Source: Shinella daejeonensis (GTDB taxonomy: Bacteria; Pseudomonadota; Alphaproteobacteria; Rhizobiales; Rhizobiaceae). From it: a stretch of DNA of 64,000 bases. The notes beneath the pieces are model-generated. The model saw only the letters and a program-made list of their open reading frames with translations, was not told the origin of the DNA and did not search any database. The position numbers and the translations under genes are program-made. Positions within the stretch are counted from its first letter, which is position 1, and every line of letters begins with the position of its first letter. Shown piece by piece: positions 25,967 through 35,208 of the stretch. The stretch lies in contig NZ_JAHWXY010000013.1 in assembly GCF_024281235.1 (NCBI RefSeq), forward strand, positions 1-64,000, in the 5' to 3' direction.

Positions 25967-27499
25967 ATGGTGGCGCGGGTCAATACGATTGCATTTCAGG
26001 GCATCGAAGGCGTGCCTGTCGACGTCCAGGTGATGGTCGCACCCGGCAAGGTCGGCATGCAGATCGTCGGCCTGCCGGACAAGGCGGTGGCCGAAAGCCG
26101 TGAGCGGGTGCATGCGGCGCTTCATGCCTCCGGCCTGTCGCTGCCACCGAAGCGGGTCACCGTCAACCTCGCGCCTGCCGACCTGCCGAAGGAGGGAAGC
26201 CATTACGATCTTGCCATTGCGCTCGGCCTGATGGTGGCGCTGGGCGCGGTCCCGGCCGATGCGGTGGCGGGCTATGTCGTCATCGGCGAACTCAATCTCG
26301 ATGGGACGATCGCACCCGTCGCGGGCGCGCTGCCGGCCGCCATCGGCGCCAACGCGCTCGGCAAGGGCCTGATCTGTTCGGCGGAAAACGGTGCGGAGGC
26401 CGCCTGGGCGGGCGGTGATCTTTCCATCCTCGCGCCCCGCAGCCTGATTGCGCTCGCCAATCATTTCAAGGGGACGCAGGTTCTGCCCCGCCCCGAGGCC
26501 GCCGTCCGCGCCGCCGCCGGGAACCTGCCGGATCTGGCCGATATCCGCGGACAGGAAAGCGCCCGGCGGGCGCTGGAGGTGGCGGCGGCGGGAAATCACA
26601 ATCTGCTGATGATCGGTCCGCCCGGCTCGGGAAAATCCATGCTCGCCGCGCGGCTCGCCTCGATCCTGCCGCCACTGGCTCCGGCCGAACTGCTCGAAGT
26701 CTCGATGATTCATTCCATCGGCGGAGCCCTTTCGGGCGGACGGCTTTCCGATCGCCGCCCGTTTCGCGCGCCGCATCATTCGGCGACCATGGCCGCACTC
26801 GTCGGCGGCGGTCCGCGCGCGCGCCCGGGCGAGGTCTCGCTGGCCCATCATGGCGTGCTGTTTCTCGATGAATTGCCGGAATTCTCGCCCCAGGCGCTGG
26901 ATGCGCTGCGCCAGCCGCTCGAAACCGGAGAATGCGTGATCGCGCGCGCCAGCCATCGGGTGAGCTATCCGGCCGCCGTGCAACTGGTGGCGGCGATGAA
27001 CCCCTGCCGTTGCGGCATGGCGGGCGAACCCGGGCGAAGCTGCGCCCGCGGGCCGCGCTGCGCCGCCGACTATCAGGCGCGGGTCTCCGGACCGTTGATG
27101 GACCGCATCGACATCCGTATCGATGTTCCGGCCGTCGCGGCGACGGACCTGATCCGCCCGGCGGCGGCGGAGACGAGTGCGGCGGTGGCGCGCCGCGTGG
27201 CGCAGGCGCGGGTCCTCCAGGCCGAGCGTTTCGCGCGGCTCGGCGTGCCGGCGGTCACCAGCAACGCCCGCGCCGCCACGGCGCTGGTGGAGCGGATCGC
27301 CGAACCCGATGCCGCCGGCCTTCAGCTTCTGCGCGATGCCGCAGAGAAGATGCGCTTCTCGGCGCGCGCCTATCACCGGGTGCTCAAGGTCGCCCGCACG
27401 CTCGCCGATCTCGATGGCGCGGCGCAGGTCGGGCGTATCCATCTGGCCGAGGCGATCTCCTATCGCATGGCCGGCGACAGGCTGGCCGCCGCGGCCTGA
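25967..27499 (+). CDS. comM: YifB/ComM-family Mg-chelatase-like AAA+ helicase
   Basis: A 510-residue protein. The N-terminal region contains the Lon-S16-like segment VNTIAFQGIEGVPVDVQVMVAPG, IVGLPDKAVAESRERVHAAL and VNLAPADLPKEGSHYDL. The AAA+ module has Walker A GPPGSGKSMLAARL at about 211-224 and Walker B GVLFLDELPEFS. A zinc-like cluster NPCRCGMAGEPGRSCARGPRC follows, then a C-terminal Mg_chelatase_C helix bundle. ComM is a hexameric helicase that branch-migrates during recombination and natural transformation. The upstream LexA box adds a DNA-damage context. Confidence 0.93.
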   Translation: MVARVNTIAFQGIEGVPVDVQVMVAPGKVGMQIVGLPDKAVAESRERVHAALHASGLSLPPKRVTVNLAPADLPKEGSHYDLAIALGLMVALGAVPADAVAGYVVIGELNLDGTIAPVAGALPAAIGANALGKGLICSAENGAEAAWAGGDLSILAPRSLIALANHFKGTQVLPRPEAAVRAAAGNLPDLADIRGQESARRALEVAAAGNHNLLMIGPPGSGKSMLAARLASILPPLAPAELLEVSMIHSIGGALSGGRLSDRRPFRAPHHSATMAALVGGGPRARPGEVSLAHHGVLFLDELPEFSPQALDALRQPLETGECVIARASHRVSYPAAVQLVAAMNPCRCGMAGEPGRSCARGPRCAADYQARVSGPLMDRIDIRIDVPAVAATDLIRPAAAETSAAVARRVAQARVLQAERFARLGVPAVTSNARAATALVERIAEPDAAGLQLLRDAAEKMRFSARAYHRVLKVARTLADLDGAAQVGRIHLAEAISYRMAGDRLAAAA

Positions 27500-27507
27500 G
27501 CGCGCGT

Positions 27508-27523
27508 CCCCGGAAAGCCGGGG
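27508..27523 (+). terminator. Short hairpin after comM
   Basis: CCCCGG / CCGGGG with an AAAG loop, 9 bases after the comM stop in the short convergent gap with cysK. There is no T run. A weak terminator is possible. Confidence 0.3.
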
Positions 27524-27571
27524 TTCCCGGAGGCGAGGGGAAGAAGACGCAGGGCCTTCCTCCCGACGGGT

Positions 27572-28540
27572 TCAGTTTCCAAGACCCTCGAAGAGCGCGG
27601 TGGAGAGATAGCGCTCGGCGAAGGACGGAATGATGACGACCAGGGTCTTGCCGGCGTTTTCCGGCCGGCTGCCCACCTTGACGGCGGCGGCAAGCGCTGC
27701 GCCGGAGGAAATGCCGACGGGTACGCCCTCCAGCCGCGCCACGAGCCGCGCGGTCTCGAAAGCCTCGTCATTGGTGACCGTCACCACCTCGTCATAGACG
27801 GAGCGGTCGAGCACCGCCGGCGCGAAGCCTGCGCCGATGCCCTGGATCTTGTGCGGGCCGGGATCGCCGCCCGACAGGACGGGGCTGTCGGTCGGTTCGA
27901 CCGCCACGACCCTCACGCCCGGCTTGCGCGCCTTCAGCATCTGCCCCGCGCCGGTGATCGTGCCGCCGGTGCCGATGCCGGAGATCAGGATATCGACCTT
28001 GCCTTCCGTGTCGTTCCAGATCTCCTCGCCGGTCGTGCGGCGATGAATATCGGGATTGGCGGGGTTTTCGAACTGCTGCGGGATCACTGCGTCCGGAATG
28101 CTGGCGGCCAGTTCCTCGGCCTTGGCGATCGCGCCCTTCATGCCCTTGGGGCCTTCCGTCAGCACCAGTTCGGCCCCCAGCAGCGCCAGCATCTTGCGCC
28201 GTTCGATCGACATGGTTTCCGGCATGGTGAGGATCAGCCGATAGCCCTTGGCGGCGGCGGCGAAGGCAAGCGCGATGCCCGTATTGCCGGACGTCGGCTC
28301 CACCAGCGTCGATTTGCCGGGCGTGATCCGGCCCGCCGCCTCCAGCGCCTCGATCATCGCCACGCCGATCCGGTCCTTGACCGAGGCGATCGGGTTGAAG
28401 AATTCAAGCTTGGCGAGAATGTCGGCCTCGACGCCTTTCTCCCTGGCGAATTTTTCGAGGCGGACAAGGGGCGTATCGCCGATCGTCTCGGTAATCGAGC
28501 CATAGATGCGGCCACGGCCAGGCTTGCGGTTGTCGGTCAT
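27572..28540 (-). CDS. cysK: Cysteine synthase A (O-acetylserine sulfhydrylase)
   Basis: A 322-residue PLP fold-type II enzyme that makes cysteine from O-acetylserine and sulfide. PLP Lys is in [13 protein letters not shown] (about residue 55). [13 protein letters not shown] is the substrate loop and [14 protein letters not shown] the phosphate-binding loop; [15 protein letters not shown] follows near the end. Length is normal. It converges on comM with a 72-bp gap. Confidence 0.97.
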   Translation of the reverse strand: MTDNRKPGRGRIYGSITETIGDTPLVRLEKFAREKGVEADILAKLEFFNPIASVKDRIGVAMIEALEAAGRITPGKSTLVEPTSGNTGIALAFAAAAKGYRLILTMPETMSIERRKMLALLGAELVLTEGPKGMKGAIAKAEELAASIPDAVIPQQFENPANPDIHRRTTGEEIWNDTEGKVDILISGIGTGGTITGAGQMLKARKPGVRVVAVEPTDSPVLSGGDPGPHKIQGIGAGFAPAVLDRSVYDEVVTVTNDEAFETARLVARLEGVPVGISSGAALAAAVKVGSRPENAGKTLVVIIPSFAERYLSTALFEGLGN

Positions 28541-28644
28541 CGCAGTCTCCCTCTTTGCGGTTGGGAGGAAGATAGAATGGAAATCCCGCTCCGGCGAGTC
28601 CGGATATCGGGCGTCACTTTGACGCGCGCCTGCCGCAGGCGGCG

Positions 28645-29532
28645 TCAGAATTCCGCAAGCGGTGAAAGCCCGAAGGGATGCGGCGGGATCAGCGCCTCCG
28701 CGCCTCTCATCATCAAGGTGAGACGGTCGCTTTCGGCCACCGCCTTTCCCTGCCAGTCGAGGTGATCGGGAGAAAACCGGGTGACGATACGGGTGGGGGA
28801 AAGGTCGAGCGCGGCAAGAATATCGGCAAGCGGCGGGATGGTGGGGCCGGCGATATCGACGAGGTCGAAGAGGCCGCCGTCCCCGGTGCGCCAGGCGATC
28901 GCGGCGGTGCTGTCCTCCATGAACGCAAGCCGGATATCGGGCGAAAGCGCGGCGTTGAACAAGAACATCTCCACCTGCCGCAGCGGTGCGAAACGGTCGG
29001 CGACCGGGCGGCGGGCGTCGAGAAGCCGCCGTAGCAGCGTGATGTCGGCATCGTTGCGCAGATCAAGAGGACGGGCTCCGGCGGTAGCGCCCCTTGATGG
29101 CGGCGGTCCCTCGAAACGGTATAGCGGCAGCGGGCGGAAGCCGAAGGGCGTATAAAGCGCCGGCGTGTCGGTGAGCAGGGTCACGGCCTCGAAGCCTTCC
29201 GCCGCGCAATGGTTAAGGGCGGCTCCGATGAGATCGCGGAAGAGCCCCTGTCGCCGCCATTGCGGCCGCACCGCGCCCGATTGCAGGCCGGCGCCGCGCA
29301 CGAACGTCCCGCCGATGACAAGCGGTATCGAGAAGGCGCAGAGGCTGGCGACGCAGGTCCCCGCCGCATCGAACCAGCCGAAAGGCGCAAGCGTCGGATC
29401 CGGTCCGCCGAGCGCGTCGAGGATGGTGATATCGATACCGAACGTATCGTGAAGAAGATCGGCGAAGGCCCGCCATGCGGCGGGATCGCCGCCATGGTCC
29501 GAACGGAAGGTCAGGCGGTGACGCGCCTGCAC
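28645..29532 (-). CDS. GNAT-family N-acetyltransferase
   Basis: A 295-residue protein. The N-terminal GNAT domain holds the acetyl-CoA motif [22 protein letters not shown] (about 88-109) and [20 protein letters not shown] second, less typical C-terminal half of about 130 residues resembles the double-domain GNATs with a sterol-carrier-like tail. The acceptor is unknown. It starts 3 bases after the dut stop on the same strand, so dut and this gene are one unit. Confidence 0.8.
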   Translation of the reverse strand: MQARHRLTFRSDHGGDPAAWRAFADLLHDTFGIDITILDALGGPDPTLAPFGWFDAAGTCVASLCAFSIPLVIGGTFVRGAGLQSGAVRPQWRRQGLFRDLIGAALNHCAAEGFEAVTLLTDTPALYTPFGFRPLPLYRFEGPPPSRGATAGARPLDLRNDADITLLRRLLDARRPVADRFAPLRQVEMFLFNAALSPDIRLAFMEDSTAAIAWRTGDGGLFDLVDIAGPTIPPLADILAALDLSPTRIVTRFSPDHLDWQGKAVAESDRLTLMMRGAEALIPPHPFGLSPLAEF

Positions 29533-29535
29533 GGC

Positions 29536-29994
29536 TTATCGCACACCCGTCGAGCCGAAACCGCCGGTCCCGCGCGCGGTCCGGCTTGCCGCGGCCACTT
29601 CCACCACCGCAGCCTGCACGACCGGGGTGACGACCATCTGGGCGATGCGCATGCCGCGCTCGATGGTGAAGGCTTCCGCGCCGAGGTTGACGAGCAGCAC
29701 CTTGACCTCGCCGCGATAATCGCTGTCGACGGTGCCGGGCGTGTTGAGGCAGGTGAGGCCATGCCGCAAGGCCAGCCCCGAGCGCGGCCGCACCTGCCCC
29801 TCGAAACCGTGCGGGATCTCGAAGACGAACCCCGTCGGCACCAGCGTGCGCTCGCCCGGCGCAAGCGTCAGGGCGGCGTCAGCGGCGACGGCGGCGCGCA
29901 GGTCCATGCCGGCGGCGCCGGCGGTCTCGTAGGAGGGCAGATCCATGCCCTCGCCGTGCGGCAGGCGGATGATTTGGAGAGAGGGTGCGATCAT
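29536..29994 (-). CDS. dut: dUTP diphosphatase
   Basis: A 152-residue trimeric dUTPase that keeps uracil out of DNA and supplies dUMP. The five family motifs are visible, including [51 protein letters not shown] and the glycine-rich C-terminal arm [11 protein letters not shown]. Start is the ATG at 29994, which gives standard length. Confidence 0.97.
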   Translation of the reverse strand: MIAPSLQIIRLPHGEGMDLPSYETAGAAGMDLRAAVAADAALTLAPGERTLVPTGFVFEIPHGFEGQVRPRSGLALRHGLTCLNTPGTVDSDYRGEVKVLLVNLGAEAFTIERGMRIAQMVVTPVVQAAVVEVAAASRTARGTGGFGSTGVR

Positions 29995-30086
29995 GGCTCC
30001 ATAAGCCGGCGGCGGTCTCCCGTCGTCAATTGCACTTTTCCGGCGGAGACTGTAAAGACCGCGCAACTCACAGGAAAATGACAAGA

Positions 30087-31667
30087 ATGGCCGAAACCCT
30101 CGCCAAGGCGGTCTCCCGCCGCCGCACCTTCGCGATCATCGCGCACCCCGACGCCGGCAAGACCACGCTCACCGAGAAACTGCTGCTTTTCGGCGGCGCG
30201 ATCCAGCTTGCCGGCGAGGTGAAAGCCAAGAAGGACCGCGTCCAGACCCGGTCGGACTGGATGAAGATCGAGCGCGAGCGCGGTATCTCCGTGGTCACCT
30301 CCGTCATGACCTTCGAATATGGCGGCAACGTCTTCAATATCCTCGATACGCCCGGCCACGAGGACTTTGCCGACGACACCTACCGCACGCTGACGGCGGT
30401 GGACGCCGCCGTGATGGTGATTGATGCGGCCAAGGGCATCGAGCCGCGAACGCTGAAGCTTTTCGAGGTCTGCCGGCTGCGCGACATTCCGATCCTCACG
30501 TTCGTCAACAAGATGGACCGCGAAAGCCGCGATCCTTTCGAGATCCTCGACGAGGTGGAGGAAAAGCTGGCGCTCGACACCGCGCCTGTCACCTGGCCCG
30601 TCGGCCGGTCGAAGACATTCTGCGGTTCGTTCCATCTTGCCGACGGTACGTTCCGCGGCTCCGATACGCAGGTCGAGCCGTTGAAGGTGGACGATCCGGC
30701 GGAGATCGCCGCGCGCCTGCCGGAAAACGAAAGACAGGCTTTCCTGGAGGAGATGGAACTGGCCCGCGGGGCCTGTCGCCCGTTCGAGCACCAAGCCTTT
30801 CTCGAAGGGCATATGACGCCGGTCTTCTTCGGCTCGGCGCTCAAGAATTTCGGCGTGCGCGACCTGATAGAGGCGCTCGGCGCCTTCGCGCCGCCCCCGC
30901 GCGATCAGGTGGCGGATGTGCGCACGGTCCACGCTGCGGAAGACAGGATGACGGCCTTCGTCTTCAAGATCCAGGCCAATATGGACCCGAACCATCGCGA
31001 CCGCATCGCCTTCGCCCGGGTTTGCTCGGGCATGCTGGAGCGCGGCATGAAGGTGCGCCTGGCGCGCACCGGCAAGCAGATCGGCCTGACGGCGCCACAG
31101 TTCTTTTTCGCATCCCAGCGCCAGCTTGCCGATACGGCCTATGCCGGTGACGTGGTCGGCATCCCGAACCACGGCACGTTGCGCATCGGCGATACGCTGA
31201 CGGAGGGCGAGGCGCTGGTCTTCGAGGGCGTACCGAATTTCGCGCCGGAAATCCTGCGCCGCGTGCGGCTTGAAGATGCGATGAAGGCCAAGAAGCTCAG
31301 GGAGGCGCTGCACCAGATGGCGGAGGAGGGCGTCGTCCAGCTATTCACGCCGGAGGACGGCTCGCCGGCCATCGTGGGTGTCGTCGGCGCGCTGCAACTC
31401 GACGTGCTGAAGGAGCGGCTTCAGGTGGAATACGGCCTGCCGGTCTCCTTCGAAGTCTCGCGTTTTTCCGTCTGCCGCTGGATTTCCGCCGACAAGGCGG
31501 CCGATCTTGAGACGTTCATCACCGAGCGGCGCGGCGACATCGCGCGGGACCTCGATGGCGACCCGGTGTTCATGGCGCAGGATGCGTTTTCCCTGCGTTA
31601 CGAGTCGGAACGTTACCCGGCTATCGGAATGGTCGCGATCAAGGAATATCACGTCGTCAAGGCGTGA
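30087..31667 (+). CDS. prfC: Peptide chain release factor 3
   Basis: A 526-residue translational GTPase that recycles RF1/RF2 after peptide release. G1 is [19 protein letters not shown] near residues 19-37, G2 [11 protein letters not shown]3 [17 protein letters not shown] and G4 [19 protein letters not shown] at 30087 is preferred because AGGAA ends 10 bases upstream; an in-frame ATG at 30078 is also possible. Length matches E. coli RF3 (529). Confidence 0.95.
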   Translation: MAETLAKAVSRRRTFAIIAHPDAGKTTLTEKLLLFGGAIQLAGEVKAKKDRVQTRSDWMKIERERGISVVTSVMTFEYGGNVFNILDTPGHEDFADDTYRTLTAVDAAVMVIDAAKGIEPRTLKLFEVCRLRDIPILTFVNKMDRESRDPFEILDEVEEKLALDTAPVTWPVGRSKTFCGSFHLADGTFRGSDTQVEPLKVDDPAEIAARLPENERQAFLEEMELARGACRPFEHQAFLEGHMTPVFFGSALKNFGVRDLIEALGAFAPPPRDQVADVRTVHAAEDRMTAFVFKIQANMDPNHRDRIAFARVCSGMLERGMKVRLARTGKQIGLTAPQFFFASQRQLADTAYAGDVVGIPNHGTLRIGDTLTEGEALVFEGVPNFAPEILRRVRLEDAMKAKKLREALHQMAEEGVVQLFTPEDGSPAIVGVVGALQLDVLKERLQVEYGLPVSFEVSRFSVCRWISADKAADLETFITERRGDIARDLDGDPVFMAQDAFSLRYESERYPAIGMVAIKEYHVVKA

Positions 31668-31680
31668 TGGCGCCGGACCT

Positions 31681-32085
31681 TCAGTCGCCCGGCCGGCCCG
31701 GCAGCGCGGACAGTTCGTCGAACCAGTCCATTGCGTATGCACACCAGATCTGGTGTTGCGGCTTGAGACTGGCGCGCTGGTTGATGCTTCCCCATCGGAT
31801 GCCCCAGGTCTCATCGTCTTCGCCGGTGCCGCTGGTAAAGAGGGGAGAGCCGCATTTCGGGCAGAAATGTTGCAGACGCTTGCGCTCGCTGTCGCCGGTT
31901 CTGATGTAGACCTGCGGCCTATCGGCGGTCAGGCGGATGGCGTCGCGCCGGGCGGTCACCGTTACCCGATAGACGGAACCGGTCAGCCGCTGGCAGGCCG
32001 TGCAATGGCAGATCAAAACGGACCCCGGATCGATCTCGGCCTCATAGGTCACGAAACCGCAATGACATTGCCCGTCGATATGCAT
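31681..32085 (-). CDS. GFA (glutathione-dependent formaldehyde-activating)-family protein
   Basis: A 134-residue Zn-binding protein of the GFA/CENP-V family. Metal ligands are in GQCHCGFVTYEAEI, ICHCTACQRLTGSVYRV and HFCPKCGSPLF, the family's CxC/CxxC sets. I start at the ATG at 32085 because GGGGA lies 8 bases upstream; a GTG at 32100 is also open. Most members do not act on formaldehyde, so the function is unknown. It converges with prfC. Confidence 0.85.
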   Translation of the reverse strand: MHIDGQCHCGFVTYEAEIDPGSVLICHCTACQRLTGSVYRVTVTARRDAIRLTADRPQVYIRTGDSERKRLQHFCPKCGSPLFTSGTGEDDETWGIRWGSINQRASLKPQHQIWCAYAMDWFDELSALPGRPGD

Positions 32086-32222
32086 ATCCGCATTCCCCAC
32101 GCCACAGGATGATCCGTTAACGCATTGTTACCTATTTGTGCGGAAACTTGCGACAGCATCATGGTTAACGAAACGCGAATGCCGCCGGCCCCGCCTTCGG
32201 CTTCGCATGCGGGATGGACGTC

Positions 32223-33041
32223 ATGTGCCGTTGGGCAGCCTATCGCGGTGAGCCGCTTTATCTGGAGGAACTGGTTTCCTCCCCCGCCCATTCGCTGATC
32301 GAGCAGTCCCATTGCGCATCCCGCGCGAAGACGGCCACCAATGGCGATGGCTTCGGCATCGCCTGGTACGCGGAGCGCCCGCAACCGGGCCTTTATCGCG
32401 ACGTCCTGCCCGCCTGGTCCGACTGCAACCTCAAGAGCATCGCCCGCCAGGTCCGCTCCCCGCTCTTTCTCGCCCACGTCCGGGCAGCCACCGGCGGCGG
32501 CACCCGCCGCGACAATTGCCATCCCTTCGTGCATGGCGTCTGGTCCTTCATGCACAATGGCCAGATCGCCGATTTCGAGCATCTTCGCCGCCCGCTCGAC
32601 ACCATGCTCGACAATGATCTCTATGCCGCGCGCATGGGCTCGACGGATTCCGAGCTTATCTTCCTGCTGGCCCTTCAGTTCGGGCTGGAGCACGATCCGC
32701 TTGGCGCGATGGCCGAGACCGTGGCCTTCATCGAGCGCCTTGCCGACCATATGGAGCGGCGTGTTCTCGTCCGCCTGACCGCCGCCTTTTCCAACGGGCG
32801 CGAGCTTTATGCGGTCCGTTATGCGACGGACGATGCCGCCCCGACCCTTTACGCCGCGCCGATGGGCGGCGAGGGCGGCTATTGCCTCGTCTCCGAGCCG
32901 CTCGACGACGACAGCGACGCCTGGCTGGAAATCCCCGGTGGCAGCGCCATCGTTCTCGGGGAGAACGGTGTCGATATCCGCCTCTTCGCACCGGCCGGAC
33001 GCCCGGCCGGGACAATGGAGCGGAAAGCCGCCGCGGTCTGA
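32223..33041 (+). CDS. Class II glutamine amidotransferase (YafJ/EgtC-like)
   Basis: A 272-residue N-terminal-nucleophile amidohydrolase. It begins MCRWAAYRGEPLYLEELV, with Cys2 as nucleophile after Met removal. ATNGDGFGIAWYAER and LFLAHVRAATGGG follow, and GTRRDNCHPFVHGVWSFMHNGQIADF is the rest of the glutaminase site. No synthase domain is attached, so it belongs to the stand-alone YafJ-type group; substrate unknown. Start at 32223 rather than 32214 is required for the Cys2 chemistry. Confidence 0.88.
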   Translation: MCRWAAYRGEPLYLEELVSSPAHSLIEQSHCASRAKTATNGDGFGIAWYAERPQPGLYRDVLPAWSDCNLKSIARQVRSPLFLAHVRAATGGGTRRDNCHPFVHGVWSFMHNGQIADFEHLRRPLDTMLDNDLYAARMGSTDSELIFLLALQFGLEHDPLGAMAETVAFIERLADHMERRVLVRLTAAFSNGRELYAVRYATDDAAPTLYAAPMGGEGGYCLVSEPLDDDSDAWLEIPGGSAIVLGENGVDIRLFAPAGRPAGTMERKAAAV

Positions 33042-33062
33042 AACGGGCGAGGCTTCCGGCTT

Positions 33063-34268
33063 TCAGCGCAGCCGGTCGACGATCCAGTCCACGAGCCGGT
33101 CCGCGACCTCGTCCTTGGAAAGATCCGGCCATTGCACCGTGCCGGTCGGGGCGATCAGCTTCACGCTGTTGCGGGTTCCGCCCATGATGCCGGTTTTCGG
33201 CGAGACGTCGTTGGCGACGATGAGGTCCGCGCCCTTGCGCTCCAGCTTGAGGCGGCCGTTTTCCTCGATGTCGCGGGTTTCCGCTGCAAATCCCACCACG
33301 ACCTCCGGACGGTCTGCATGATGCCCGACGGTTTTCAGGATGTCGGGGTTTTCCGCAAGCATCAGCGGCGGCGGGCCTTCGCCGGGCCGCTTCTTCATCT
33401 TCTCGCCCGCAGCCGTCGCCGCGCGCCAGTCCGCGACCGCCGCGACCATGACGGCGATGTCGGCCGGCAGCGCCGAAAGAACGGCCTGGAGCATGTCCTC
33501 TGCCCGCTCGACCCGGACCGTCGTGACGCCGGGGGGATCGGGCAGGGTGACCGGCCCGGAGACAAGCGTCACCTGTGCGCCGCGGCGCGCAAGCGCGGCG
33601 GCGATGGCATGGCCCTGCCGGCCGGAAGAGCGGTTGGCGATATAGCGGACGGGGTCGATCGGCTCATGGGTCGGCCCGGAGGTGACGATGGCGCTGCGTC
33701 CGGCAAGCGGCTTGGGGCCGCCGTAAACGAGCGCTTCCGCCGCCGCCACGATTTCCAGCGGCTCCGCCATGCGGCCGGTGCCCGCCTCGCCGCCTTCGGC
33801 CATTTCGCCGGCGTTCGGCCCGACGAAGACGATACCGTCGCCGCGAAGGGTCGTGACGTTGCGGCTTGTCGCCGGATGTGTCCACATCTTCGGGTTCATC
33901 GCCGGGGCGACCAGTATCGGCCGGTCGCTCGCCAGCAGCACGGCGGAGGCAAGGTCGTCGGCCAGGCCGTTGGCCATTTTCGCCATGAGGTCGGCGGTCG
34001 CCGGCGCGACGATGACGAGATCGCAGTCGCGCGCCAGCCGGATATGGCCGACGTCCTGCTCGTCCTCGCGCGAGAAAAGATCGGTATAGACATGGCCGGA
34101 GGAGAGGGCGCCGACGGCGAGCGGCGTCACGAATTGCTGCGCGCCGGCGGTCATGACGGGCCGGACCTCGCCGCCGCGCTCGCGCAGCCGGCGGATGAGA
34201 TCGAGGCTCTTGTAGGCCGCGATGCCGCCCGAGATGATGAGGAGGATGCGTTTTCCGGCGAGCGACAT
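33063..34268 (-). CDS. coaBC: Bifunctional phosphopantothenoylcysteine decarboxylase/synthetase
   Basis: A 401-residue bifunctional CoA pathway enzyme. The CoaC flavoprotein half holds LLIISGGIAAYKSLDL, the catalytic-His region and the APAMNPKMW clamp (about residues 120-129). The CoaB half holds SGPTHEPIDPVRYIANRSSGRQGHAIA and the later KKRPGEGPPPLMLAENPDIL and KGADLIVANDVS segments. Length is typical. It is followed by a class II GATase in convergent orientation, and the ion-channel gene lies about 75 bp upstream. Confidence 0.97.
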   Translation of the reverse strand: MSLAGKRILLIISGGIAAYKSLDLIRRLRERGGEVRPVMTAGAQQFVTPLAVGALSSGHVYTDLFSREDEQDVGHIRLARDCDLVIVAPATADLMAKMANGLADDLASAVLLASDRPILVAPAMNPKMWTHPATSRNVTTLRGDGIVFVGPNAGEMAEGGEAGTGRMAEPLEIVAAAEALVYGGPKPLAGRSAIVTSGPTHEPIDPVRYIANRSSGRQGHAIAAALARRGAQVTLVSGPVTLPDPPGVTTVRVERAEDMLQAVLSALPADIAVMVAAVADWRAATAAGEKMKKRPGEGPPPLMLAENPDILKTVGHHADRPEVVVGFAAETRDIEENGRLKLERKGADLIVANDVSPKTGIMGGTRNSVKLIAPTGTVQWPDLSKDEVADRLVDWIVDRLR

Positions 34269-34342
34269 GGCGGTGTCCCGACGTTGAGGCGATCGTTCCG
34301 TCCTATCGTGTCGGGCGGTGTTTTCCAAGCCGCCTTGAAGGC

Positions 34343-35152
34343 TCAATGCCCTTCGTCGCGGATGTTGAGGATGTGGCCGCAGGCCTTGCAGTGCACCGCG
34401 TCGGCGTCGTGGCGTTGCAACCCGCATTGCGGACAGGGATAGGTCACCTTGTAGGGCCGGACGATCGCCCGGGCGAGACGCACGAAGAGCGAAATGCCGA
34501 TGATCATCGTGATGATCGACGTGAGCTTGCCGAGCGGTCCCGGCAGGACGAGGTCGCCGAAGCCCGTCGTCGTGACGGTCGCCACCGTATAGTAAAGCGC
34601 GTCGATAAAGCCGGCGACGCCCGGCACGCCGTAAAAGAAGTTGCTGTAGACGAAGCCGGTGACGAGGAAGAGGAAGACGACGAAATTGACGCAGGCCTGG
34701 AAGATGTCCTCCACATGGCCGTAGCCGATGCGGTGGAGGAGGAGCGTCACCAGCTTGCTCTGGCTGATCGCCCAGATGCGCAGCACCCGCAGGAAGGCGA
34801 AATTATGGAGCTGGTTTGGAAAGAGCAACGTTCCCAGGATGACGATATCGACCCAGGTCATCGGCCGCATCAGCCAGTATTTCAGCGTCGGGGCGACCAG
34901 CCGGCGCGCACCCAGCTCGAAGGCGATGATGAGGGCGATCACATAGTCGATGGCGATATAGGCCGTCGCGCCGTGACCGCGCAGATAGGGGCCGGCCACG
35001 AAGAAGGCGAGGATCGCCATGTCAAGGCTGAGCATGGCGAACTGGAAACGGATCGCCTCGCGGTCGCGGCCGTAATAGAGGCCGCGCAACTGCCGGCGAA
35101 GCCGCTCCGGCGTGGAGGATGGGGAAGGGGCGCTTTGCGGCTCGTCGGTCAT
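34343..35152 (-). CDS. Ion channel of the VGIC/potassium type with a C-terminal zinc ribbon
   Basis: A 269-residue channel subunit. Six hydrophobic segments are visible, from FQFAMLSLDMAILAFFVA to KLTSIITMIIGISLFV. The S4-like helix FLRVLRIWAISQSKLV carries few charges. The pore loop GFIDALYYTVATVTTTGFGD has a K+-like filter (TTGFGD). After S6 the protein ends in a four-cysteine ribbon C240-x2-C243-x11-C255-x2-C258 rather than a cyclic-nucleotide or RCK domain. It lies between ubiB and coaBC, which are often closer together in relatives. Ion selectivity and ligand are not known. Confidence 0.82.
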   Translation of the reverse strand: MTDEPQSAPSPSSTPERLRRQLRGLYYGRDREAIRFQFAMLSLDMAILAFFVAGPYLRGHGATAYIAIDYVIALIIAFELGARRLVAPTLKYWLMRPMTWVDIVILGTLLFPNQLHNFAFLRVLRIWAISQSKLVTLLLHRIGYGHVEDIFQACVNFVVFLFLVTGFVYSNFFYGVPGVAGFIDALYYTVATVTTTGFGDLVLPGPLGKLTSIITMIIGISLFVRLARAIVRPYKVTYPCPQCGLQRHDADAVHCKACGHILNIRDEGH

Positions 35153-35208
35153 GGCGAAAAGAGTAGCGTCCGGCCGCCGCGGGTCAAGCGCGCCCGCCTG
35201 TCGTTTCG

